Source: Pseudomonadota bacterium (GTDB lineage Bacteria; Pseudomonadota; Alphaproteobacteria; Caulobacterales; Caulobacteraceae). Taken from it: a DNA stretch of 21,977 nt. Both the position numbers and the translations under genes were made by a program. The notes under the pieces are model-generated. The model did not search any database. It worked only from the letters and a program-made list of their open reading frames with translations, and had not been told where the DNA came from. The stretch's first letter is position 1. Every line of letters starts with the position of its first letter. The stretch is from the NCBI GenBank assembly GCA_023428785.1, contig JAEYWU010000084.1:1-21977 (forward strand), written 5' to 3'. This document shows positions 13,289-21,687 of the stretch, piece after piece.

Positions 13289-13996
13289 ATGACAGAGACA
13301 GCCGCGCCGCCCGCCAGCCACTTCTTCAATCAGGAGATGGCCGACGCCTATGACCGGCGGAACGCCGGCCTGAAGCCGATCTCCGAAAATCTGCACTTCC
13401 TCATGGGACTGGCGCTCAAGGACCTGCCGGCCGATGCGCGGGTGCTGTGCGTGGGCGTGGGCACCGGAGCGGAGATCCTGTCGCTCGCCCGCGGCCATCC
13501 CGGCTGGTCCTTCGTCGGAGTCGATCCGTCGGGCGAGATGCTGGGTGTGGGCCGTCATCGGCTGGCCGAAGCCGGGGTTCTGGATCGCTGTGAGCTGATC
13601 GAGGGCTATGTCGGGAATGTCGCGGAGGCGGGCTTCGACGCGGTCGTCAGCCTGCTGGTCGCCCATTTCATCCAGCGGGCGGATCGTCAGGCCTTCTATG
13701 GCGCCATCCATGACCGGCTGAAGCCCGGCGGCCGGTTCCTGAGCGCCGAGATCAGCGCGGATCTGGATGCGCCCACCTTCCCCGCCATGCTGGAGGACTG
13801 GAAACAGGTCCAGACCCTGATGGGCGCCACGCCGGACTCGCTGGCCAAACTCGGCGGGATGATGCACGACGTGCTGGGCGTGGTCTCGCCGGAGGAGACC
13901 GAGGCCCTGTGGCGTACGGCGGGCTTCTCCCTCCCCGTCCCCTTCTTCCAGGCCTTCATGATCCGGGGCTGGCACGCGGTGAAGACCGAGGCCTGA
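13289..13996 (+). CDS. Class I SAM-dependent methyltransferase
   Basis: The 235-residue protein has the class I methyltransferase motif I VLCVGVGTG (52-60), the acidic residue of motif II in FVGVDPSGEML (D79), and a FDAVVSLLVAHF block where motif IV is expected. The helical C-terminal third (HDVLGVVSPEETEALWRTAGF, in pieces) is typical of small-molecule methyltransferases. The start region (FFNQEMADAYDRRN) resembles the beginning of ubiquinone/menaquinone-type methyltransferases, but the acceptor cannot be named. The ATG lies about 30 bases after the preceding terminator without a clear ribosome site, and no promoter is evident. Confidence 0.82.
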   Translation: MTETAAPPASHFFNQEMADAYDRRNAGLKPISENLHFLMGLALKDLPADARVLCVGVGTGAEILSLARGHPGWSFVGVDPSGEMLGVGRHRLAEAGVLDRCELIEGYVGNVAEAGFDAVVSLLVAHFIQRADRQAFYGAIHDRLKPGGRFLSAEISADLDAPTFPAMLEDWKQVQTLMGATPDSLAKLGGMMHDVLGVVSPEETEALWRTAGFSLPVPFFQAFMIRGWHAVKTEA

Positions 13997-14002
13997 CCCA
14001 TG

Positions 14003-14031
14003 AAAAAGGCCCCGGATCGCTCCGGGGCCTT
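14003..14031 (-). terminator. Terminator of the PA2169-type gene (third copy of the repeat core)
   Basis: The same hairpin (arms AGGCCCCGGA/TCCGGGGCCT, loop GCGA on the minus strand) with the T5 run on the minus strand (14007-14003). It may also slow plus-strand transcripts of the methyltransferase gene. Confidence 0.85.
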
Positions 14032-14057
14032 CCTCGGTCGATGACGATCGTCGCGCC

Positions 14058-14519
14058 CTAGTTTTTCGCTTCCAGCGAGTGCTTGAGGTCGCGCATCTGG
14101 TCGTGGCCGGAACGGACCGAGTCATAGGCCGACTGGATGGTTTGGCGGGTCGAGCCCGACAGCTTGTCGTCCTTGAGCGCCTTTTCGTACTTGTCCTTGA
14201 TGAAGTCCTCGCCGTTCTCGACCGAGTTCACCACAGCTTGCTCGTCGCGCAGGATGGCGTGTTTCACGTCGAGAAAGGCGCGATGGGCGGCGGCCAGGAC
14301 CGTGCCGTCATCCTCGGGTTTGCCACCCAGCGAACGGACGGTGGACTGCAGGTCGGTCGTCACGCGGCTGCGCTCGAAGCTGCGCTCCTCGAACATCCGG
14401 CGGAAGGTCGGATTGTCCGTCTCCTTGGCGGCCTCGCGGTAGCCGTCAGCGCTGTCGAGGGTGGTCTCGATCAGGCTGTTGAGAACGTGGATATCGTGGT
14501 CGGTGTCGGGGGTGGTCAT
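14058..14519 (-). CDS. PA2169-family (DUF2383) four-helix-bundle protein
   Basis: The 153-residue protein is all helical and matches the PA2169/DUF2383 ferritin-like family: an N-terminal helix HVLNSLIETTLDSADGYREAA, then FRRMFEERSFER, the LQSTVRSLGGKPEDDGT loop, and helices with HRAFLDVKHAI and CERGEDFIKDKYEKAL-like text (here VENGEDFIKDKYEKAL). The family is often linked to stress and has unclear biochemical function. A GGAGG ribosome site precedes the ATG. The upstream region has an EcfG-like site (GGAAC-N17-GGTT), which would place it in the same general stress regulon as the 5' part of the window. A strong terminator follows. Confidence 0.85.
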   Translation of the reverse strand: MTTPDTDHDIHVLNSLIETTLDSADGYREAAKETDNPTFRRMFEERSFERSRVTTDLQSTVRSLGGKPEDDGTVLAAAHRAFLDVKHAILRDEQAVVNSVENGEDFIKDKYEKALKDDKLSGSTRQTIQSAYDSVRSGHDQMRDLKHSLEAKN

Positions 14520-14554
14520 CGGATCCTCCGGTGTGTCCGTGAAAGAGGCCTATC

Positions 14555-14580
14555 AACCGCGGTGGACACGCCGGAGTTCC
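14555..14580 (-). promoter_or_regulatory. EcfG-like promoter for the PA2169-type gene
   Basis: Minus strand: GGAAC (14580-14576), 17 bases, GGTT (14558-14555), one mismatch. Predicted start near 14548, about 28 bases before the ATG. Confidence 0.5.
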
Positions 14581-14705
14581 AAAGTCAGGAAGCGGACCCT
14601 GACGCCGCCCGCTCTTCCAGCGCCCCGAACCAACAGTGCTGAAGGCCCCGGTGGACGTTTCGCATATTGCGGATATTCTCGCGCGGAGGTCGCTGGTAGG
14701 TGATG

Positions 14706-14722
14706 CTGGCGACAATCGCCAG
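14706..14722 (+). repeat. Perfect inverted repeat before the membrane protein gene
   Basis: CTGGCGA, CAA, TCGCCAG: a 7-bp perfect inverted repeat that ends at the AGAGGA ribosome site. It could be an operator or an mRNA hairpin that limits ribosome access. Confidence 0.4.
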
Positions 14723-14732
14723 AGGAACGGCA

Positions 14733-15149
14733 ATGCGTTGGTCTGACTGGGCTTGGGCGATCGCGCGGTGCTTGTACGGGCTCGTCTTCATCGGCCTGAC
14801 AGCGGTCGTCATCGTACAGTTCGGCGGGGATCATCCACCGGAGGTCAATCCTGCGGCGGGTGATTTCACCGGCGCTCTGAACCGCACCGGATTCATGAAC
14901 CCGCTCCTGACAGGCACCCTGCTGTTAGGCGGCACGGCGTTGCTGTTCGATCGGACGGCGCCGATCGGCCTTTTGCTGGTCGCGCCATCCGTGGTCGTAA
15001 TCGCCCTCTTCCACTGGCTGCTCACCCACACGCCGGTGTGGGGCAGCATCTGGCCGATCTGGTGGGCAGTCCTGGCCTGGCGTTACCGGTCGGTTTTCGC
15101 CCGCCTATTGCAGCCCCGGACAAAAGCTCCGGCCGTCGAGAAAGTTTAG
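14733..15149 (+). CDS. Small multi-pass membrane protein (DoxX-like size and layout)
   Basis: The 138-residue protein has about four transmembrane segments: roughly 9-28, 53-70, 74-96 and 102-120, with a periplasmic loop around 30-52. The stretch NPLLTGTLLLGGTALL and the overall size recall the DoxX-like group, but I am not sure of the family. It could be a small permease subunit or a membrane-stress protein. I chose the ATG at 14733 because an AGAGGA ribosome site precedes it. An in-frame GTG/ATG at 14700/14703 has no such site. Its stop codon overlaps the convergent DUF885 gene by four bases. Confidence 0.72.
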   Translation: MRWSDWAWAIARCLYGLVFIGLTAVVIVQFGGDHPPEVNPAAGDFTGALNRTGFMNPLLTGTLLLGGTALLFDRTAPIGLLLVAPSVVVIALFHWLLTHTPVWGSIWPIWWAVLAWRYRSVFARLLQPRTKAPAVEKV

Positions 15150-16957
15150 GTCGCCGCCCACGCCCTCACCCGCTCCTCCAGCACGCCCAAGGGCACCGCG
15201 CCCACCGCCAGCACCACCTCGTGGAAGTCGCGGATGTTGAAGCGGTCGCCCATGGCCTCGCGAGCTTCGGCGCGCAGGGCGAGGATCTTGTTCATGCCGA
15301 CCTTGTAGCTGGTCGCCTGGGCCGGCGAGCAGATGTAGCGGTCGATCTCGCGGTCGATGGCCAGAGGCGCGACCATCGAGTTTTCGGTGAAGTACTGGAC
15401 GGCCTGCTCACGCGACCAGCGGCGCGTGTGGATGCCGGTGTCCACGACCATGCGGATGGCGCGCCAGATCTCCATCGTCAGGCGGCCGAAGTCCGAATAG
15501 GGGTCCTGATAGAAGCCCATCTCCTTGCCGAGCTTTTCGGCATAGAGGCCCCAGCCTTCGATATAGGCGCCGTAGAAGCCGAATTTGCGGAACATCGGCA
15601 GGCCTTCCTGTTCGCCGGCGCGGGCGATCTGGAAGTGATGGCCCGGCGCGCCCTCGTGATAGGCGATGCCCTCAGCCTGGGGCTTGGACACCTGGGTCAT
15701 GTCGGCCAGGTTCACATAGTAGATGCCCGGCCGCGAACCATCGGCCGACGGACGGTTGTAGAAGGCGGTCGAGGCGGTCTGCTCACGCCATTCCTCGACG
15801 GCCCGAACCTCCAGCGCCGTGCGCGGCAAAGTGTGGAACCAGTCCGGAGCGATGGCCATGACCTGGGCGATGTACTGGCGGCTGTCTTCCAGGAAGGCTT
15901 CCTTGCCCTCGGGCGTATTCGGGTACTGGAACTGCGGATCGGTGCGCAGGTGGTCGAAGAATTCGCCCAGAGAACCGGTGAAGCCCACCTGGGTCTTGAT
16001 GACCTCCATCTCGGAGCGCAGCCGGGCGACCTCGGCCAGGCCGGTCTCATGGATGTCGTCGGCGGTGTCGTCGGTGGCGTTGTAGAAGCCGAGCATGGCT
16101 TCGTAGTAGGCGGCGCCGTTCTCCAGCGCCCAGACGCCGTCGTTGCGCGTCCGACCCGCGCCGACCTCGGCGATGGCGGCCAGGAAGACCTCGTATCCCG
16201 CCTTGAATGGTCCGGTCAGGGCGGCGCGGGCGTCGCCGATCAGTTCGACCTTCTCGCCTTCCGGGATATCCAGCGCATTCACCTTGGCCTGGATGTCGGC
16301 CCACAGCGGCGACGGCTCGCCGTCATCGAAGGGCGCGCCCGAGATGACGCCCCGGCCGGTCAGGATGTTGGGCTCATAGGTCAGGGCCGGGGGCGCGAAG
16401 CCCTCGGCGGCGCGAGCGCGGAAGTCGGCCGCGACCTCGTTCATCACGCGCTCGGCGGCGATCAGACGCGAGATATAGGCGCGGGCGTCGGACACATCGT
16501 CGACGGCATGCTGGTTCATCAGCATGACCGGCAGGCCACTCATGACGCTGCCGGCCTTGGTGATCAGATACTGGTGGCGGCGGTACTGATAGAGCTCTTC
16601 CTGCTGAGCCAGGCCGTCCTGGATCAGGCGCAGCGACAGACGCCCCTGCTCCGACAGGTCGGCATTGGAAAAGCGCGCCAGGATGTCAGCCGTCTGGCGC
16701 TGGGCGAGGGCCAGACCGTCAGCGGCGCCCTGCGGGGTGTAGTCGTCCAGTTCTCCGTAGCGCTCCTTCAGGCCCAGGCCCGTCAGGCTCTCGGGCGAGG
16801 TTCGAGCGGCTTCCATGAAGGCGGCATCCAGCGCTTCCAGCAGGGCTGCGTCGTCGGCGCCGGTCGCCTGACCATTGCTGAAGGCCGTGCGGGCGAGAGC
16901 CGCGGGGGCGGCGGCGGAGGCGGCGAGGCCGAGAAGGATGGAACGGCGGTCGAACAT
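15146..16957 (-). CDS. Exported DUF885-family protein (putative metallopeptidase)
   Basis: The 603-residue protein begins with a twin-arginine type signal (MFDRRSILLGL, then an Ala-rich stretch ending APAALA), so export to the periplasm is likely. The body is the DUF885 family: it has the HEGAPGHHFQ block near residues 434-443 and GWGLYAEKLG about 30 residues later, arranged like the zinc-binding HExxH/E sites of gluzincin peptidases (here HEGAPGHH). Family members are widespread in alphaproteobacteria and have not been well characterised. I chose the ATG at 16957, preceded by GAGG, over a TTG start 15 bases upstream that overlaps that site. It is divergent from the tryptophan dioxygenase gene. 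Confidence 0.85.
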   Translation of the reverse strand: MFDRRSILLGLAASAAAPAALARTAFSNGQATGADDAALLEALDAAFMEAARTSPESLTGLGLKERYGELDDYTPQGAADGLALAQRQTADILARFSNADLSEQGRLSLRLIQDGLAQQEELYQYRRHQYLITKAGSVMSGLPVMLMNQHAVDDVSDARAYISRLIAAERVMNEVAADFRARAAEGFAPPALTYEPNILTGRGVISGAPFDDGEPSPLWADIQAKVNALDIPEGEKVELIGDARAALTGPFKAGYEVFLAAIAEVGAGRTRNDGVWALENGAAYYEAMLGFYNATDDTADDIHETGLAEVARLRSEMEVIKTQVGFTGSLGEFFDHLRTDPQFQYPNTPEGKEAFLEDSRQYIAQVMAIAPDWFHTLPRTALEVRAVEEWREQTASTAFYNRPSADGSRPGIYYVNLADMTQVSKPQAEGIAYHEGAPGHHFQIARAGEQEGLPMFRKFGFYGAYIEGWGLYAEKLGKEMGFYQDPYSDFGRLTMEIWRAIRMVVDTGIHTRRWSREQAVQYFTENSMVAPLAIDREIDRYICSPAQATSYKVGMNKILALRAEAREAMGDRFNIRDFHEVVLAVGAVPLGVLEERVRAWAAT

Positions 16958-17059
16958 CGGGGCAAACCTCAAACTGGAGCGTCGCGACCTTAGGGGATCG
17001 GATGGGTGCGTCTACTTACGGATTGGAAAGGCGACGGGAACGCGCCTAAACCCCTCCCC

Positions 17060-17848
17060 ATGAGCGACATGACCTACGCCCGCTACCTGACGCTGGATCA
17101 GGTGCTGACGGCGCAGAACCCCCAGAGCGAACAGCACGACGAGATGCTGTTCGTCATCATCCACCAGACCAAGGAGCTCTGGCTCAAGCAAATCCTGCAC
17201 GAGGTCGGGCTGGCTAAGAGCCTGATCCGGGCGGGCGATCTGGTGCCGGCCTACAAGTCCCTGGCGCGGGTTTCGCGCATCCAGGCGGTCATGACCCAGA
17301 GCTGGGACATCCTGTCGACCATGACGCCCTCGGACTATCTGAGTTTCCGCGAGAAGCTGGGCGCATCGTCCGGCTTCCAGTCGGACCAGTTCCGCCGGCT
17401 GGAGTATCTGCTGGGGCTCAAGGACCCGGCCTTCCTGCGCTTCCACACCGACCGTCCCGAGGCGCACGCGGCGCTCGTCGACGCCCTGAACCAGCCGAGC
17501 CTGTATGACGATGCCCTTTTCCAGCTGGCCCAGGCCGGCCTGCCGGTGCCCGAGGCCGTTCTGAACCGCGACGTGACCCAGGCCTATGAGCCGAGCGCCG
17601 AGGTCGAGGCCTGCTGGCTCGAGGTCTATCGCGACACCCGCAAGTGGTGGGAACGGTATCAGCTGGCCGAAAAGCTGATGGATCTGGACGACGCCCTGAT
17701 CACCTGGCGGCACAAGCACGTCCTGACCGTCGAGCGCATCATCGGCGGCAAGAAGGGCACCGGCGGTACGCCCGGCGTCAGCTATCTGGCCAAGACGCTG
17801 GAGCGGCGGTGTTTCCCCGAGCTGTGGTCGCTGAGGACGGCGCTGTGA
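17060..17848 (+). CDS. kynA: Tryptophan 2,3-dioxygenase
   Basis: The enzyme opens the indole ring of tryptophan with O2 to give N-formylkynurenine, the first step of the kynurenine pathway. The 262-residue product has the family blocks YLTLDQVL, EMLFVIIHQTKELWLKQILHE (in pieces; the first His is in the substrate site), SGFQSDQFRRLEYLLG, and HKHVLTVERIIGGKKGTGGTPGVSYL (in pieces), whose conserved His is the haem ligand. The length is normal. I start it at ATG 17060; the upstream in-frame ATG adds residues not typical of the family. Its stop overlaps the next gene's GTG (17845-17848). No kynB (formamidase) gene is in the window. Confidence 0.95.
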   Translation: MSDMTYARYLTLDQVLTAQNPQSEQHDEMLFVIIHQTKELWLKQILHEVGLAKSLIRAGDLVPAYKSLARVSRIQAVMTQSWDILSTMTPSDYLSFREKLGASSGFQSDQFRRLEYLLGLKDPAFLRFHTDRPEAHAALVDALNQPSLYDDALFQLAQAGLPVPEAVLNRDVTQAYEPSAEVEACWLEVYRDTRKWWERYQLAEKLMDLDDALITWRHKHVLTVERIIGGKKGTGGTPGVSYLAKTLERRCFPELWSLRTAL

Positions 17849-19011
17849 GCTTCAAACCCCTCTTCTCGCGTTCGCTGGGCCTGGCGCCCGGCCGCCTGCA
17901 TTTCGCCGCCCACAGCCACCACCTGTGGCCCAACGCCTCTTTCGAGGGTCAGGTCGAGGCCTGGGACGACGCCAACCGCCATGCCGACAAGAAGTGGGAC
18001 CGTGTGTTCGGCGAGGTCGTGCCGGAGGCGCAAGGCCATGTCGCGCGCGAGCTGAACCTCGGCGATCCCGAAAGCGTGGTCTTCGCGCCCAACACCCACG
18101 ACTTCCTGCTGCGCATCTTCTCGGGCTTCGAGAAGGGGCCGGTGAGGATCCTGTCGACGGACGGCGAGTTCCACTCCTTCCGCCGACAGGGCGAACGCTG
18201 GGAGGAGGCCGGCCAGGCCCAGATCCTGCGCGTGCCGCTGGAGCCGTACGAGACCTTCGCGGACCGCTTCGTGGCGGCGGCGCGAACCGGCGAATGGGAC
18301 TGGATCGTGATCAGCCAGGTCTTCTTCAAGACGGGGCAGGTGTTTGACCGTCTGGCTGATCTGTCGGCCCTGGCCCGGCCCGAGGGCCCGTGGGTGCTGG
18401 TCGACGGCTATCACGGCTTCATGGCCACGCCGACCGATCTGGGGGCGGTTCAGGACAGGCTCTTCTACGTCACGGGCGGCTACAAATACGCCATGACCGG
18501 CGAGGGCGCGGGCATCCTGCATGCGCCCAACGGCTTCTGCGAACGGCCGGTCAACACGGGCTGGTTCGCCGAGTTCGGCAATCTGATGGGGCCGCCGGAC
18601 GGGGTTCAGTACCGGGGCGACGCGGGCCGCTTCTGGGGAGCCACCTTCGAGCCGACGCCGCTGTACCGTTTCAACGCCGTGCGTCGGATGCTGGACCGCG
18701 AGGGCCTGACTACCGCGTCCATCGCCGACCATTCGACCGGGCTGATGCGGCTGTTCCAACAGGCGGTCCAGTCGGGCGAAGCCGGGGCGCTGAGCCAGGC
18801 CGAGCTGATCAATCCGGTCGAGAGTGCGGGATCGCGGGCGCGGTTCCTGGCCTTCCGCCACCCGAACGCCCAGGCCTGGCGGCAGGCCCTGCTGGACGCC
18901 AACGTCGTCACCGATGTCCGCGCCGACACCATCCGCTTCGGCTTCGGCATTTACCAGGACGAGGCCGATGTGGCCGAGCTGATCGGCCGGTGCGCCAAGG
19001 CCTTGACCTGA
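17845..19011 (+). CDS. kynU: Class V PLP-dependent enzyme, probable kynureninase
   Basis: The 388-residue protein is a fold-type I PLP enzyme of aminotransferase class V. Visible motifs are D187 in WVLVDGYHGFMA (contact to the pyridine N of PLP) and the Schiff-base lysine K214 in VTGGYKYAMTGEGAG. Because it overlaps kynA by four bases (GTGA), it most likely is the kynureninase that cleaves kynurenine to anthranilate and alanine. It differs from the textbook bacterial kynureninase, which has an AHSAGA-type motif after the Asp and CTYKYLNGGPGS around the lysine; so the exact reaction is inferred from context. Family alternatives are a cysteine-desulfurase-like or other aminotransferase class V enzyme. 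Confidence 0.7.
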   Translation: MSFKPLFSRSLGLAPGRLHFAAHSHHLWPNASFEGQVEAWDDANRHADKKWDRVFGEVVPEAQGHVARELNLGDPESVVFAPNTHDFLLRIFSGFEKGPVRILSTDGEFHSFRRQGERWEEAGQAQILRVPLEPYETFADRFVAAARTGEWDWIVISQVFFKTGQVFDRLADLSALARPEGPWVLVDGYHGFMATPTDLGAVQDRLFYVTGGYKYAMTGEGAGILHAPNGFCERPVNTGWFAEFGNLMGPPDGVQYRGDAGRFWGATFEPTPLYRFNAVRRMLDREGLTTASIADHSTGLMRLFQQAVQSGEAGALSQAELINPVESAGSRARFLAFRHPNAQAWRQALLDANVVTDVRADTIRFGFGIYQDEADVAELIGRCAKALT

Positions 19012-19113
19012 CGGACATTGCGAACACTTCTCAGCGCCGGTTCCGTTGACACACAAGGCGCCGGGTTCCAAAAGCGGGACGCTTTTCAGGAACCTCAGGG
19101 AATCGTCGCCCGC

Positions 19114-19512
19114 ATGACAGAGCAGCGCTCCCGGCCGCTGTCGCCACATCTGCAGATCTGGCGCTGGCACGTGACCATGACCGCCTCGATCCTTCACCGC
19201 GCCTCGGGCTTCGGCCTGGTGGCCGGGATCGTGCTGGTGATCGCCTGGCTGGCCTGCCTGCTGGCCGGCCCCGAGTGCTATGCGACCTGTCAGGCGGTCT
19301 ACGGATCGTTCCTGGGCATCCTGATCTGGATCGGCGTCAGCTGGTCGGCCTTCTACCACCTGGCCTCGGGCATCCGGCACCTGGTCTGGGACGCGGGCAA
19401 GGGCTTCGACCTGGGCGCGGCCAACATGATGTCCTGGGCCTCGATCGGCTTTTCGGTCGGCGCCACCGTCGTGCTCTGGTTCATGATGTTCCGTGACGGA
19501 GTGGTCGGATGA
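19114..19512 (+). CDS. sdhC: Succinate dehydrogenase cytochrome b556 subunit SdhC
   Basis: The 132-residue protein is the first membrane anchor of complex II. It has RPLSPHLQIWRW at the N-terminus, the quinone-site stretch MTASILHRASG, three TM segments (about 31-52, 62-83 and 108-128) and the haem His in FYHLASGIRHLVWD. I start it at ATG 19114; in-frame codons upstream encode nothing family-like. A good -35-like TTGACA is at 19046-19051, but I see no matching -10. Its stop overlaps sdhD (ATGA, 19509-19512). Confidence 0.95.
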   Translation: MTEQRSRPLSPHLQIWRWHVTMTASILHRASGFGLVAGIVLVIAWLACLLAGPECYATCQAVYGSFLGILIWIGVSWSAFYHLASGIRHLVWDAGKGFDLGAANMMSWASIGFSVGATVVLWFMMFRDGVVG

Positions 19513-19883
19513 ACTCGCCCTATGTGAAGATCTCCGAGAAGCACGGCGCCTGGACCTGGATCAAGGAACGCGTCTCGGCCCTGGTGCTGATCCCGCTGAC
19601 CCTGTGGGGCGTGGTGATGGCCGTGGCGATCGCCGGCATGAGCCACGGCGAGGCCATGGCTTATATCGGCCAGCCCGTGAACGCCGCGGTCGTGGCGCTG
19701 GGCCTGCTGGTCGCGATCTATCATATGCACTTGGGCCTCCGGGTGGTCATCGAGGACTATCTGCACGGCTCGACCGGCAAGCTGGTCCTCACCCTGAATG
19801 CGCTCGGCTGTCTCGCGCTCGCCGCGGCCGGCCTCGTCCTCGTCATCCTGATCGCGCTGGCCTCGGCGCCGGCCGGAGTCTGA
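19509..19883 (+). CDS. sdhD: Succinate dehydrogenase membrane anchor SdhD
   Basis: The 124-residue protein has three TM segments (about 22-44, 57-78 and 92-116) and the conserved H-M-H-L-G-L-R-V-V-I-E-D-Y stretch around 72-84 that contributes to haem and quinone binding. Together with SdhC it anchors the SdhA-SdhB catalytic part to the inner membrane and passes electrons to ubiquinone. It overlaps sdhC by four bases and is followed after five bases by sdhA. Confidence 0.94.
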   Translation: MNSPYVKISEKHGAWTWIKERVSALVLIPLTLWGVVMAVAIAGMSHGEAMAYIGQPVNAAVVALGLLVAIYHMHLGLRVVIEDYLHGSTGKLVLTLNALGCLALAAAGLVLVILIALASAPAGV

Positions 19884-19888
19884 AGCCT

Positions 19889-21676
19889 GTGACCACCTAT
19901 CAGATCGTCGACCACGCCTATGACGTCGTGGTGGTCGGAGCCGGCGGCTCGGGCCTTCGCGCTGCGCTCGGCTGCGCCCAGGCCGGGCTCAAGACCGCCT
20001 GCGTGACCAAGGTCTTCCCGACCCGCTCCCACACCGTGGCCGCCCAGGGCGGCGTCGCGGCGTCGCTGGGCAACATGGGCGAGGACAGCTGGAAGTGGCA
20101 CATGTTCGACACCGTCAAGGGGTCGGACTGGCTGGGCGACCAGGACGCCATCGAATACATGTGCCGCGAGGCGCCCAAGGCGGTCTACGAGCTGGAACAC
20201 TGGGGCGTGCCGTTCAGCCGCACCGAGGACGGCAAGATCTATCAGCGCGCCTTCGGCGGCATGACCAAGGACTTCGGCAAGGGCGGCCCGGTGCAGCGCA
20301 CGGGCGCCGCCGCCGACCGGACCGGCCACGCCATTCTGCACACGCTGTATGGCCAGTCGCTTCGGCATTCGACCGACTTCTTCATCGAATACTTCGCGCT
20401 CGACCTGATCATGGAAGAGGGCGTCTGCAAGGGCGTGACGGCCTGGAAGCTGGACGACGGCACCATCCACCGTTTCCGCGCCAAGCTCGTGATCCTGGCG
20501 ACCGGCGGCTATGGCCGGGCCTATTTCTCGGCCACCTCAGCCCACACTTGCACGGGTGACGGCAACGCCATGGTGCTGCGCGCCGGCCTGCCGCTGCAGG
20601 ACATGGAGTTCGTCCAGTTCCACCCGACCGGCATCTACGGCGCCGGCTGCCTGATCACCAAGGGGGTGCGCGGCGAGGGCGGCTATCTGACCAATTCCGA
20701 AGGCGAGCGGTTCATGGAGCGCTACGCCCCCTCGGCCAAGGACCTGGCCAGCCGCGACGTGGTCAGCCGCTCGATGACCATCGAGATCCGCGAGGGCCGC
20801 GGCGTCGGCAAGAAGAAGGACCATATCTTCCTGCATCTCGACCATCTCGACCCGGCCGTGCTGGCCGAGCGCCTGCCGGGCATCTCGGAATCGGCGAAGA
20901 TCTTCGCCAACGTCGACGTGACGCGCGCGCCGATCCCGATCGTGCCGACGGTGCACTACAACATGGGCGGCATCCCCACGAACTATCACGGCGAGGTGCT
21001 GACCAAGAAGGACGGCGACGACAACGCGGTCATCCCCGGCCTGATGGCGATCGGCGAAGCCGCCTGCGTCTCCGTGCACGGCGCCAACCGCCTCGGCTCC
21101 AACTCGCTGATCGATCTCGTCGTGTTCGGCCGCGCCGCTGCGCTCCGCCTCGCCGAGAAGCTGACGCCGAACGGCAAGCAGCCGGAATTGCCGGCGAACT
21201 CGGCCGAGATGGCGCTCGGCCGCCTCGACCATTACCGCTATGCGTCCGGCGGCACGCCGACCGCGAAGCTGCGGGAAGGCATGCAGAATGTGATGCAGAC
21301 CAATTGCGCGGTGTTCCGTACCGGCGACGTCCTGAGCGAAGGTCAGAACCTGATCGCGAAGGTCCACAGCGGCATCAGCGACATCGGCGTGTCCGATCGC
21401 TCGCTGGTCTGGAATTCCGATCTCGTCGAGACGCTCGAGTTCGATAATCTGATCTCGCAGGCGGTGGTGACGATGAACTCGGCCGCCAACCGCACCGAGA
21501 GCCGCGGCGCCCATGCCCGCGAGGACTTCTCCGAGCGCGACGACAAGAACTGGATGAAGCACACGCTGGCCTGGCTGGACGATGCCGGCAAGGTCAGGAT
21601 CGAGTACCGCCCGGTTCACAACTACACCATGACCAACGACGTGCAGTACATCCCGCCGAAGGCGCGCGTGTATTGA
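19889..21676 (+). CDS. sdhA: Succinate dehydrogenase flavoprotein SdhA (possibly chimeric)
   Basis: The 595-residue protein is a complete complex II flavoprotein: FAD-binding VVVVGAGGSGLRA, the covalent-FAD site RSHTVAAQGG (H48), FHPTG (H245), substrate-site residues around RGEGG and SRD, HYNMGG (H356) and the C-terminal YIPPKARVY. It starts with GTG, five bases after sdhD. The reading frame is intact, but composition changes within it: no Asp codon is GAT in the first ~1,220 bases, while five are GAT after 21,113. CTC, ACG, GCG and AAT also become more common. The C-terminal third resembles the Bradyrhizobium/Rhodopseudomonas form as I remember it. It may be a recombinant or an assembly junction. 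Confidence 0.92.
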   Translation: MTTYQIVDHAYDVVVVGAGGSGLRAALGCAQAGLKTACVTKVFPTRSHTVAAQGGVAASLGNMGEDSWKWHMFDTVKGSDWLGDQDAIEYMCREAPKAVYELEHWGVPFSRTEDGKIYQRAFGGMTKDFGKGGPVQRTGAAADRTGHAILHTLYGQSLRHSTDFFIEYFALDLIMEEGVCKGVTAWKLDDGTIHRFRAKLVILATGGYGRAYFSATSAHTCTGDGNAMVLRAGLPLQDMEFVQFHPTGIYGAGCLITKGVRGEGGYLTNSEGERFMERYAPSAKDLASRDVVSRSMTIEIREGRGVGKKKDHIFLHLDHLDPAVLAERLPGISESAKIFANVDVTRAPIPIVPTVHYNMGGIPTNYHGEVLTKKDGDDNAVIPGLMAIGEAACVSVHGANRLGSNSLIDLVVFGRAAALRLAEKLTPNGKQPELPANSAEMALGRLDHYRYASGGTPTAKLREGMQNVMQTNCAVFRTGDVLSEGQNLIAKVHSGISDIGVSDRSLVWNSDLVETLEFDNLISQAVVTMNSAANRTESRGAHAREDFSERDDKNWMKHTLAWLDDAGKVRIEYRPVHNYTMTNDVQYIPPKARVY

Positions 21677-21687
21677 TCATTGCTGTC

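Noticed and set aside
15038..16993. Plus-strand 651-codon open frame opposite DUF885
   Set aside because: Composition of a shadow frame; the minus strand has a Tat signal and the HEGAPGHH block.
19046..19074. Housekeeping promoter for sdhCDAB from TTGACA at 19046
   Set aside because: The -35 is good but no acceptable -10 box is found at 16-18 bases, so it was not listed as a feature.
17782..19380. Minus-strand open frame opposite the kynureninase-like gene
   Set aside because: No motifs and it spans the sdhC start; a GC-rich shadow.
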